Origin: Lachnospiraceae bacterium | Lineage (GTDB): Bacteria > Bacillota > Clostridia > Lachnospirales > Lachnospiraceae | Assembly: GCA_024698075.1 (NCBI GenBank) | Contig: JAILRP010000002.1 | Location: 1 to 39,305, forward strand | Direction of reading: 5' to 3' | Length of the DNA stretch: 39,305 nucleotides | Position numbers and translations under genes: made by a program | The notes under the pieces: model-generated | What the model saw: only the letters and a program-made list of their open reading frames with translations | The model's database searches: none | What the model was told of the DNA's origin: nothing | Shown here: positions 8,849 to 16,091 of the stretch, piece by piece | Layout of the letters: every line of letters starts with the position of its first letter | How positions within the stretch are numbered: the stretch's first letter is position 1

Positions 8849-8877
8849 ATTCTATCACACGGACTGCCTATTTTCCA
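8849..8877 (-). promoter_or_regulatory. Promoter for the aepY-to-633 gene run
   Basis: Read on the minus strand, TGGAAA (8872-8877) and TAGAAT (8849-8854) are 17 bases apart, and TGA precedes the -10 element as an extended -10. The predicted start near 8842 leaves a leader of about 36 bases before the aepY ATG. Confidence 0.55.
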
Positions 8878-8909
8878 TTGTTTAACATTGTTTATTTTTC
8901 CATTGAAAA
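8871..8909. repeat. Direct repeats between divergent promoters (possible operator)
   Basis: TTTTCCATTG occurs exactly at 8871-8880 and 8896-8905. CATTGTTTA occurs at 8876-8884 and again at 8886-8894, a 10-base step equal to one helical turn. The repeats overlap the -35 elements of both divergent promoters, so a shared regulator is possible. No binding protein can be named. Confidence 0.4.
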
Positions 8910-8930
8910 CAGGCATAAATAATATATAAT
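8903..8930 (+). promoter_or_regulatory. Promoter for the YidC-LtaS-like fusion gene
   Basis: TTGAAA (8903-8908) and a perfect TATAAT (8925-8930) are separated by 16 bases. Only seven bases lie between the -10 element and the ATG at 8938, and no ribosome-binding site is present, so the transcript is probably leaderless. Confidence 0.65.
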
Positions 8931-8937
8931 ATACAGC

Positions 8938-11541
8938 ATGGGTGAATTTTTATACTATCTTGCCATCAAACCGATCTGGTTTCTGTTCGAGATCATATTC
9001 CGAACTATATATGAAATATGCGAAAATCCCGGAATATCCATTTTATCCGTCAGCATCGTAATGAATATCCTTGTCCTTCCCATGTACCTCAAATCGGATG
9101 CAATGCAGGATGAGGAGCGGCAGAAGCAGAAACAGATGGAATACTGGGTTAAGAGGATCAGAAAGACGTTCAAAGGCGATGAACGTTTTTTGATTCTGTC
9201 GGAATATTACCGCCAGAATGACTATCAGCCGTACTATGTCCTGAAGAGCTCGCTTTCTCTTTTGCTCCAGGTTCCGTTTTTTATCGCGGCATATGATTTT
9301 CTCTCGAACCTCTCGCTTCTTCAGGGAACCCCCTTTATGATGATAGAAGACCTCGGCAGGCCGGACGGAATGATAACGGTCGGAGGGATGCATATCAATC
9401 TCCTGCCGATCCTCATGACGCTCATCAACCTTTCGTCAGCTGCGATCTATACGAGGAAGGGGACAAGGAAGGAAAAGATACAGACGACGGTGTTTGCGCT
9501 CGTATTCCTTGTGCTCCTGTACAGGTCTCCTGCCGGACTCGTTTTCTACTGGACGCTCAACAATATATTCTCGCTTGGCAAGAACGTAGTGATGTCTTTT
9601 ATCGGTAAGGTCAGAAAGAAACCCGAGGCCCCGGCCGAAGAGGCAGTAAAAGAAAAGGATCCGGATACCGTAAAGCTGTGGGCGCTCTCTTCTGTCCTCC
9701 TCGCGGTATTTACCGGACTGTCGATCCCGCTTTCGGTCATAGAAGCATCCCCGATGGACTTTGCCGAGACGCTTAAGTATTCAGATCCGGCAAGATATGC
9801 ATTTCTGGCATTTGCCCTCGGGATCGGTGTTTTTGTGCTATGGGGAGCAGTCATCTTCTTTCTCGGGAATGCCGCTTTCAAGAGGATATGGAGCCGGATC
9901 ATGTTCTGCTGCTCCTGCCTCTTTCTTGTCGATCACATGGTCTTTTCCGGCAACTTCGGGATCATTTCCTACACGCTCGAATACGATAAATATCCGTCAT
10001 ATGATTTTTACAGTAAGATGCTGAACCTTCTATTCCTGATACAGGCAGCCGTCATCCTGCTGATACTTTACAAGAAAAAAAGAAAGCTCGTGTTCAACGC
10101 TCTTACGATACTTATAGTGGTTGACGCCGTATTCAGCATTTATAACTATGTCTCGATAGAAAAGGAAGTCCGTGCGTCATACCTGTATCCGAAGGATGGA
10201 GATGAGGAAACCGTTGAGACCGCGGATATAAACAATCGGATCCTTAAGCTGTCAAGGAGCGGCAAAAATGTAGTCATCATGATGCTCGACCGTTCGATAG
10301 GCGCTTACATTCCGTACATCCTCGATGAAAAGCCCGAGCTTGCCGGGCAGTTTTCCGGATTCACATTCTACCCGAATACGGTATCGACCGGTACGGAGAC
10401 CATAAATGCATCGGGCGGGCTGTTCGGAGGTTATGAATATGTGCTGTCCGAATCAAACAAAAGAGATGATGAGCTTTTCATGGACAAGCAGAATCAGGCG
10501 CTGAAGCTGATGCCGACCCTGTTCTCGCGGGAAGGGTATCATTCCACGCTCTGCAATCTTCCATACGCCAACATGGGGAGCTTTAAGACCGGTTCAGTGA
10601 TATTCGATGATGTCGGAAACTGCGACACCTACAATGTCCTCAGCGGGGAATACGCCGATTACATGACCGATAAGGAAAAGGCATGCCTGTCGCTCGAGCA
10701 GCAGAGGAGGAACTTCTTCTTCTACAGCCTGTTCCGCTCGGCGCCCCTTTTTGCACAGGAAAAGATATATGATAACGGAGACTATATGTCGATGACGTGC
10801 AATAACATAAAGGCACATTTTATAACCAGCATGGTATTCCTCCGGCTCATGCCGGAGCTGACAGAGGTAAATGACAGCGAGGGCGAGCTCATCATGATGG
10901 TCAATGATGCTCCGCATGAAAATACGCTGCTCAATCCACCCGATTATGAGCCGGATGTTTCGGTCCGCCTTTATGAGATGGAGGACCGCACTCTTCCCGA
11001 TGGCAGGACCATGGCGCTTTCTACAAGGGACAAGGAAGGACACTATGATGCGGATATGGCGACTTTCATAGCGCTCGGAAAATGGATGGATCATCTGAAG
11101 GAACTTGGGGTGTATGACAACACAAGGATCATAATAACTTCAGACCACGGATTTGCCCTCGACCAGTTTTCGTATCTGAAATTTGAAGACATACCGTTCG
11201 ACGCGGAAAGCGTCAACCCGGTACTCCTGGTAAAAGATTATGATGCGGGAGCTGAGGGCATCGTGACGGATGATGAGTTCATGACGAATGCGGATGTTCC
11301 TGCGATAGCGATGGATGGGATAATCGAGGATCCCGTCAATCCGTTTACGGGAAATCCGGTAAATACCGACAGGAAACATGAAGGTCCCATTGTGGTCATC
11401 GGGGACAAGATAGACATAGATAAAGAAACAGCCACGGTATTCGACAGTGAGGAGATACCGTGGTATTCGGTGCATGACGATATTTTCGATCCGTCCTGCT
11501 GGGAGCTTGTAAGAGCGGCCGTGAAGACGGAGAAAAACTGA
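8938..11541 (+). CDS. YidC-like insertase domain fused to an LtaS/sulfatase-like domain
   Basis: This 867-residue protein joins two usually separate parts. Residues 1 to about 230 resemble the YidC/Oxa1 core without a large external domain: a first helix pair, a basic cytoplasmic hairpin rich in Gln and Lys, a conserved-looking bundle, and a final helix with L-V-F-Y-W-T-L-N-N. About five more membrane helices follow (about 245-410). The rest is an alkaline-phosphatase-superfamily domain. Asp451 in M-M-L-D-R-S and Asp736-His737 in T-S-D-H-G are likely metal ligands, and Thr486 or Thr488 in T-G-T-E-T is a candidate nucleophile. LtaS-type enzymes use this domain to move glycerol phosphate onto polymers outside the cell. 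The gene stands alone between the two phosphonate gene runs. A polymer-building or polymer-modifying role is inferred; use as a housekeeping insertase is unlikely. Confidence 0.75.
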   Translation: MGEFLYYLAIKPIWFLFEIIFRTIYEICENPGISILSVSIVMNILVLPMYLKSDAMQDEERQKQKQMEYWVKRIRKTFKGDERFLILSEYYRQNDYQPYYVLKSSLSLLLQVPFFIAAYDFLSNLSLLQGTPFMMIEDLGRPDGMITVGGMHINLLPILMTLINLSSAAIYTRKGTRKEKIQTTVFALVFLVLLYRSPAGLVFYWTLNNIFSLGKNVVMSFIGKVRKKPEAPAEEAVKEKDPDTVKLWALSSVLLAVFTGLSIPLSVIEASPMDFAETLKYSDPARYAFLAFALGIGVFVLWGAVIFFLGNAAFKRIWSRIMFCCSCLFLVDHMVFSGNFGIISYTLEYDKYPSYDFYSKMLNLLFLIQAAVILLILYKKKRKLVFNALTILIVVDAVFSIYNYVSIEKEVRASYLYPKDGDEETVETADINNRILKLSRSGKNVVIMMLDRSIGAYIPYILDEKPELAGQFSGFTFYPNTVSTGTETINASGGLFGGYEYVLSESNKRDDELFMDKQNQALKLMPTLFSREGYHSTLCNLPYANMGSFKTGSVIFDDVGNCDTYNVLSGEYADYMTDKEKACLSLEQQRRNFFFYSLFRSAPLFAQEKIYDNGDYMSMTCNNIKAHFITSMVFLRLMPELTEVNDSEGELIMMVNDAPHENTLLNPPDYEPDVSVRLYEMEDRTLPDGRTMALSTRDKEGHYDADMATFIALGKWMDHLKELGVYDNTRIIITSDHGFALDQFSYLKFEDIPFDAESVNPVLLVKDYDAGAEGIVTDDEFMTNADVPAIAMDGIIEDPVNPFTGNPVNTDRKHEGPIVVIGDKIDIDKETATVFDSEEIPWYSVHDDIFDPSCWELVRAAVKTEKN

Positions 11542-11543
11542 GA

Positions 11544-12803
11544 TCAGATTTCCTTTTCCCCGCTTTCGCAGATCTCTTTATATTTGCCGACGAGATAATC
11601 AACCGTGCGCACTGCGGCTTCTCCGGGATTGGCCCATGTTTCGGCCCTTGCCCTGTCGCGTCCTGCCGCGAGCCTTTCATCGCCGGTCGCGGAATCTATC
11701 ACGTCTTTTATCTTATCAAAATCCTCTTCCTTTAACGGAATGCCGATATGGGGAAGTATGCGCAGGGTCCACATGTCCTCGTCGAGCCATGCGGCATCAT
11801 ATGCGGACTTGTCGAATTCTATGTCCGCATATATGAACGGACGGTCGAATATGAGCGCATAGTCGAACATGACACCCGAGAAGTCGGTTATCATGATGTC
11901 GGACCGGCGGAGCACTTCAAAATTGTCATTATCCCTGTTCCAGTGAAGCTTATCGCTCTCGGGAAACTTTGCCTGAAGACTGTCCATAAGATCCTTTTCG
12001 GATTCGAAAGACTGCGGATGCGGACGGATTATGATGTTATACCCCGTATCAGCAAGGGCAGAGATGATCCGCTCTCCAAACCTTGAAAGAATGGCGGTCT
12101 CGCCCCATGTAGGCGCGAGCAGGACGGTCTTTGTCCCGTCTTTTTTCTCATCTGCCGCAGACGATGATTCATATCTTGCCTTCATGGCATCAAGGTATGT
12201 GATACCGGTGAGGCAGGTTTCGCGCGGCTTGATATTTCTGAGCTTTTCTATATCACGCAGCTGCTTCTCCTCATATTCTCCCGAGATAAGAACGGCGTCA
12301 TAGTGATCAAGGCCGAACATCCTGTAGAAAGTGGTATCGCCGGGCTGATGGAGTATATGCACATAAGCGCCGACGTTCTTTGAACGCTTCCACTGCAGGA
12401 CATCGAGACCAGGAGTGGTTGCGAGAACGACACCCGCGTTCATGATGTTCAGCTTTGAAAATGCCTTGTTTCCTTCGCCTATGAAAGAGGCCCTGACATG
12501 GGAATAGCTTTCCGAAAAAGCGGGATCGTCTTCGGACATCGTCCAGTATTCCGCGTCTATCCCGCGCTTTTCAAACTCATCGCAGACGGGTTTGAAAACG
12601 TTCCAGTACCGTTTGCTGTCAGAAAAGATCACATAAGGTATACGGTCGGTGGCAACGGATACGCTCTTTCCGCCGGAGAGCAGGAATTTCAGCTTCAGCT
12701 TGAACTTCTGCAGAAGGAAAAATCCTGCGGAAACTGCACCGATTATTATCGTGAACAGCATGCTTCCCGTTCCGGGATCGATATAAAGGACCAGTGAGTT
12801 CAT
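11544..12803 (-). CDS. CDP-glycerol glycerophosphotransferase-like (TagB/TagF-type) enzyme
   Basis: This 419-residue protein has one N-terminal membrane helix (about 8-32), a short basic stretch, and a GT-B-like catalytic domain of the teichoic acid polymerase family. R-P-H-P-Q and S-D-I-M-I-T-D-F-S-G-V-M-F-D-Y-A match the conserved donor-binding and catalytic motifs of TagB/TagF. These enzymes add glycerol or ribitol phosphate from CDP-activated donors on the cytoplasmic face. Its ATG overlaps the cytidylyltransferase stop by four bases (ATGA) with AAGGAGA before it, so the two are translationally coupled. That pairing suggests the donor is the CMP- or CDP-compound made by its neighbour, perhaps CMP-AEP. 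It converges with the fusion gene with a gap of only two bases. Confidence 0.8.
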   Translation of the reverse strand: MNSLVLYIDPGTGSMLFTIIIGAVSAGFFLLQKFKLKLKFLLSGGKSVSVATDRIPYVIFSDSKRYWNVFKPVCDEFEKRGIDAEYWTMSEDDPAFSESYSHVRASFIGEGNKAFSKLNIMNAGVVLATTPGLDVLQWKRSKNVGAYVHILHQPGDTTFYRMFGLDHYDAVLISGEYEEKQLRDIEKLRNIKPRETCLTGITYLDAMKARYESSSAADEKKDGTKTVLLAPTWGETAILSRFGERIISALADTGYNIIIRPHPQSFESEKDLMDSLQAKFPESDKLHWNRDNDNFEVLRRSDIMITDFSGVMFDYALIFDRPFIYADIEFDKSAYDAAWLDEDMWTLRILPHIGIPLKEEDFDKIKDVIDSATGDERLAAGRDRARAETWANPGEAAVRTVDYLVGKYKEICESGEKEI

Positions 12804-13513
12804 AAGTTCTCCTTGTCATAATCCGGATCGATCACGGAAAGCTCTTTTACCGAATCGATCTCGGTCACTTGGGCATTATCTATCGGGTGAACGGTAAGGT
12901 AAAGCCTGTCAAGATTTTCATTTACGACATCATCCCAGAACATGTCCTCATATCCGGGATGTAAATACCTCTCATCTACGGCATCTGCGATGATGGATGC
13001 CTCGTTCTCCATAAAATAGGCGATGCCGCACATATTATAGCAGTCACTTCCGCCCTTTCCAACACGGGTTATCCTTCCGCCGGCATCCGTATCGAATACC
13101 CAGTCATCGGAATGGCCGGGCACGAATTTTCCGTAATAGCAGGACTCTTCCGGCCGCGATGAAAAGATGCCGGGATCGGATATGTAAAGGTCAGCTTCGC
13201 ATATAAAGGCATTTCTTCCGCGGAGCACATCTGTGACCGCCCTGATGGAAGAGATGTTGTTCACCGTTTCGTAATCCGGGTTGTTAACGAGCCGAAGGCC
13301 CGGATATTTTGAAGGAAGATAAGAAAACTGTTCGCCGAGATATCCGGTAACGACGTAGATCTCTCTGATCCCCGCACCTGTCAGGGAGCCGATGACGGTC
13401 TCGATCATGGATATGCCCCTGACTTTTACAAGGGGCTTCGGCATCCGTTCGGTAAGCGGCCTCATCCGTGTTCCGAGGCCTGCGGCCATAAGGATGGCAA
13501 TGTCACTGCTCAT
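12800..13513 (-). CDS. LicC/PntC-like CTP-dependent nucleotidyltransferase (probable CMP-AEP synthesis)
   Basis: This 237-residue enzyme has the sugar-nucleotidyltransferase fold. It begins with the CTP-binding loop A-A-G-L-G-T-R-M-R-P-L-T with P-K-P-L, followed by N-N-I-S-S-I, an acidic metal site E-A-D-L-Y, W-D-D-V and E-I-D-S-V-K-E-L. The last motif is typical of choline-phosphate cytidylyltransferase LicC and of PntC-type enzymes that activate 2-aminoethylphosphonate. With the AEP genes directly upstream, CMP-AEP is the most likely product, though phosphocholine cannot be ruled out. A GTG at 13519 is possible, but GGAGG five bases before the ATG at 13513 favours the later start. The gap to the PEP mutase gene is 14 bases and the downstream gene overlaps, so this is one operon. 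Confidence 0.8.
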   Translation of the reverse strand: MSSDIAILMAAGLGTRMRPLTERMPKPLVKVRGISMIETVIGSLTGAGIREIYVVTGYLGEQFSYLPSKYPGLRLVNNPDYETVNNISSIRAVTDVLRGRNAFICEADLYISDPGIFSSRPEESCYYGKFVPGHSDDWVFDTDAGGRITRVGKGGSDCYNMCGIAYFMENEASIIADAVDERYLHPGYEDMFWDDVVNENLDRLYLTVHPIDNAQVTEIDSVKELSVIDPDYDKENL

Positions 13514-13527
13514 CTGCACCTCCGGTA

Positions 13528-14823
13528 TCAGAGCTCGTCAATGAGCGATATTATCTCTTTGAAAGGCATGAGATGTGATTCCGCTTCATATGCCCTGTGA
13601 TTTATCAGTATCTCTTCCGCCGTTTTCTTCATGACCGGGAATGCCGCGCGCATGAGCTGATTGGCATATATCACGATATTGACCCCGTGCCCGGAAAGCT
13701 CTTCTTCGGTAACCGAATTGAATGATGTCGGAACGACAACGATAGGCGTTTTGGGATCATTGCGGCGGAAACTGTCGCAGAATTCGAATATCTCCGCGGG
13801 ATCCTTTTTACGGCTGTGGATCATTATCCCGTCAGCGCCCGCATCACGGAACGCATATGCCCTCTTTAAGGCATCATCCATCCCCTGCTCCAATATGAGC
13901 GATTCTATACGGGCTATTATCATAAAATCATCGGTAAGCTTTGCCCGTGTTCCGGCACTTATCTTTGCGCAGAAGTTTTCTATCGAATCCTGAGTCTGGC
14001 TGACTTCGGTCCCGAAAAGGGAATTCTTTTTAAGGCCGGTCTTGTCTTCTATTATGACCGCCGAAACTCCCATGCGCTCGAGGGTGCGGACGTTATACAC
14101 GAAGTGCTCGGTCAGTCCGCCGGTGTCGCCGTCAAGTATTATCGGCTTGGTCGTCACTTCCATTATGTCATTGATCGTACGCAGCCTCGATGTCATGTCG
14201 ACAAGCTCGATGTCGGGCTTGCCGCGGTCGGTGCTGTCGCAGAGGGAAGAAACCCACATGCCGTCAAACTGGTCGAGCTTGCCGTTCTTTTCTACGACCG
14301 TCTTTTCGGTGATGAGCCCGGTAAGGCCGCTGTGAGCTTCCATTATCTTGACTATCGGGCACATCTCTATGAGCTGGCGAAGCCGCTTTCTTCTGTACTC
14401 GGGCATTGCAAGCTTTTCTTTCAGCTGAAGGTCGGCTTTCGAAACGGTCTCATTATATGTATATCCGACTTCGATGAGCTGTCCGCCGTACTTTTCAAGG
14501 GCCGCGATGCAGTTGTCCCGAAGGGCCTTTTCCGGACCGCTCTTCCAGTTGTCGCCGTGGATGACTATGTCGGGACGGAGCCTCTCTATCACGGCATCAT
14601 ATGTCATGTCATCCTGAACGGTAACATCATCGACACCTTCTATCGACCGGTACAGAGCCATCCTCTCTTCAAGGGAGATGGTAGGGAAACGGTTATAACG
14701 GATAAGTGCCCTGTCAGACAGAGCGCCGATCGTCAGCTTTCCGTACTTGGAAGCTTCTCTGATAATGTTCAGGTGTCCCTCATGGATTATGTCTGTTGTA
14801 AAACAGGTATATACTTTCTTCAA
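13528..14823 (-). CDS. aepX: Phosphoenolpyruvate mutase with N-terminal cytidylyltransferase-like domain
   Basis: This enzyme rearranges PEP to phosphonopyruvate, the entry step to phosphonates. Residues 1 to about 140 form an HxGH-type nucleotidyltransferase domain (H-E-G-H at 14-17, resembling TagD). Residues from about 155 on are the PEP mutase barrel of the isocitrate lyase superfamily, with D-G-D-T-G-G (231-236) and the diagnostic E-D-K-T-G-L-K-K-N-S (259-268). An ATG at 14847 overlaps the aepZ stop, but it has no binding site. TTG at 14823 follows GGGGGTG closely and gives M-K-K-V-Y-T, the expected start of this domain, so I prefer 431 residues. Such fusions are known in other bacteria. 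What the N-terminal domain activates is not known, because a LicC-like enzyme is encoded next to it. Confidence 0.93.
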   Translation of the reverse strand: MKKVYTCFTTDIIHEGHLNIIREASKYGKLTIGALSDRALIRYNRFPTISLEERMALYRSIEGVDDVTVQDDMTYDAVIERLRPDIVIHGDNWKSGPEKALRDNCIAALEKYGGQLIEVGYTYNETVSKADLQLKEKLAMPEYRRKRLRQLIEMCPIVKIMEAHSGLTGLITEKTVVEKNGKLDQFDGMWVSSLCDSTDRGKPDIELVDMTSRLRTINDIMEVTTKPIILDGDTGGLTEHFVYNVRTLERMGVSAVIIEDKTGLKKNSLFGTEVSQTQDSIENFCAKISAGTRAKLTDDFMIIARIESLILEQGMDDALKRAYAFRDAGADGIMIHSRKKDPAEIFEFCDSFRRNDPKTPIVVVPTSFNSVTEEELSGHGVNIVIYANQLMRAAFPVMKKTAEEILINHRAYEAESHLMPFKEIISLIDEL

Positions 14824-14843
14824 TGCACACCCCCGTATTTTGG

Positions 14844-15974
14844 TCATCGGTCGTATTTTGCGGGAACGGATACGTTATATGCCTTCAGTGCCTGTGCAAA
14901 AACATCCCAGAAGTCCCTTATATCCTGCTCGTCGATCGCACCTAGCGCACAGAGCCTGAATGTGCCTCTGCTCTGCATCTTGCCGGGATAAATGGTAAAC
15001 CCTCTTTCGTAACAGTAGTCGTGTATCTTCTCAAAATCCCAGTTCGGATCGTCGGGATATACTATCGCCGCGACCAGTCCGGCCTGAACATCACGGCGGA
15101 GGGCTTCGCGAAGGCCGAGATCATCGATCCCTTTACGGATGGCGTTCATTACCCTTGTGTGCCTTGCCCACTTGGCCTCCTCACCTTCCTCAAAGTATTC
15201 GGTAAGGGCCTGCTTTGCGGCATAGATGGTCTGAACCGGAGGAGTAAAATGCATCTCACCGGTCTTTTCGAAATATTCGTACTGCATATAGAGATTGCAG
15301 TAATAACTCCTCTTGGGATAATCCTTTGATTCTTCGATGATATCCCGCCGCCCTATTATGTAGGACAGGCCGGTCATGCCCATGATGCCCTTCTGGGCGG
15401 AAGCCATACAGAAATCGATGTTGTCTTCATATACGTTTATGGGGATCATGGCATAAGCGCTCGTGGTATCGCTTATCAGGAACTTGCCGTAGCGGTGCGC
15501 AAGCTCCCCTATAGCCCTTACCGGATTGAGAAGCCCGGAACCTGTTTCATGATATGTGACATATACATATCCTATGTCGGGGTCTGACTTTAAGGCCTCT
15601 TCTATCACACCCAGATCGGGCACATCATCTACAGGCTGCTTTATCTCAACAAGCGGAAGACCATAGTATCTGCATACATCGGCAGCTCTTTCGGAATACG
15701 ATCCGTTATTTATGATGAGAGCCTTCTTTCCCTTATCGAGCAGGGAGTTTAAAGCGACATCGATGCAGATCGTTCCCGAGCCGCAGAATAGGACACAGGA
15801 ATAGTCGTCGCCTCCGTGGACTATGCGCACCAGGTCTTTTCTCATCGGAGCCATGATGCCGGCAAACTCTTTTTCCCTCGGGCATATATCGGGAACCACC
15901 TGAGCCATTTTGACGGTATCGGTCGTCGTGGACGGACCCGGATTAAGCAGAATGTTTCTTTTTATACTGTTCAT
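14844..15974 (-). CDS. aepZ: 2-aminoethylphosphonate-pyruvate transaminase (biosynthetic)
   Basis: This 376-residue class V PLP aminotransferase should convert phosphonoacetaldehyde to 2-aminoethylphosphonate. It begins with N-I-L-L-N-P-G-P-S-T, has the glycine-rich cofactor loop C-G-S-G-T, and carries the PLP lysine in S-A-Q-K-G-I-M-G-M. PhnW proteins catalyse the reverse reaction for phosphonate breakdown, but no phosphonatase gene is near, whereas PEP mutase and phosphonopyruvate decarboxylase are, so synthesis is the likely direction. A GTG at 15986 is in frame, but GGTGGAGAG directly before the ATG at 15974 fixes the start. It is the first gene of the minus-strand run aepZ-aepX-cytidylyltransferase-TagF-like. 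Confidence 0.9.
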   Translation of the reverse strand: MNSIKRNILLNPGPSTTTDTVKMAQVVPDICPREKEFAGIMAPMRKDLVRIVHGGDDYSCVLFCGSGTICIDVALNSLLDKGKKALIINNGSYSERAADVCRYYGLPLVEIKQPVDDVPDLGVIEEALKSDPDIGYVYVTYHETGSGLLNPVRAIGELAHRYGKFLISDTTSAYAMIPINVYEDNIDFCMASAQKGIMGMTGLSYIIGRRDIIEESKDYPKRSYYCNLYMQYEYFEKTGEMHFTPPVQTIYAAKQALTEYFEEGEEAKWARHTRVMNAIRKGIDDLGLREALRRDVQAGLVAAIVYPDDPNWDFEKIHDYCYERGFTIYPGKMQSRGTFRLCALGAIDEQDIRDFWDVFAQALKAYNVSVPAKYDR

Positions 15975-16010
15975 GATACTCTCCACCCTTCATATGAGAA
16001 CTAATTATAC

Positions 16011-16016
16011 ATTATA
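16011..16016 (-). promoter_or_regulatory. -10 element of the aepZ operon promoter
   Basis: TATAAT is perfect on the minus strand and lies about 37 bases before the aepZ ATG. I find no good -35 at 16-18 bases, so this is a partial promoter call. Confidence 0.4.
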
Positions 16017-16053
16017 CCGCGGTAAAACGGTAGATGCATTTCCCTCAATCTTT

Positions 16054-16083
16054 TTCCCATCGGCATATGTTATATGGTAAAAT
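16054..16083 (+). promoter_or_regulatory. Extended -10 promoter for the D,D-carboxypeptidase gene
   Basis: TGG-TAAAAT (16075-16083) forms an extended -10, with a weak TTCCCA (16054-16059) 18 bases upstream. Eight bases separate it from the ATG at 16092 and there is no ribosome-binding site, so the message is probably leaderless. Confidence 0.5.
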
Positions 16084-16091
16084 GACTCTGT

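Noticed and set aside
8938-9600. Housekeeping YidC insertase
   Set aside because: The frame continues without a break into a sulfatase-like domain, and the usual rpmH-rnpA-yidC-jag context is absent.
14104-14991. Long plus-strand open frame of 295 codons
   Set aside because: It is antisense to aepX and aepZ, both of which have clear enzyme motifs. The predicted protein has no recognisable motif, and the frame is a by-product of codon bias.
14844-15974. PhnW acting in phosphonate degradation
   Set aside because: No phosphonoacetaldehyde hydrolase or uptake genes are present, while both upstream biosynthetic enzymes are.
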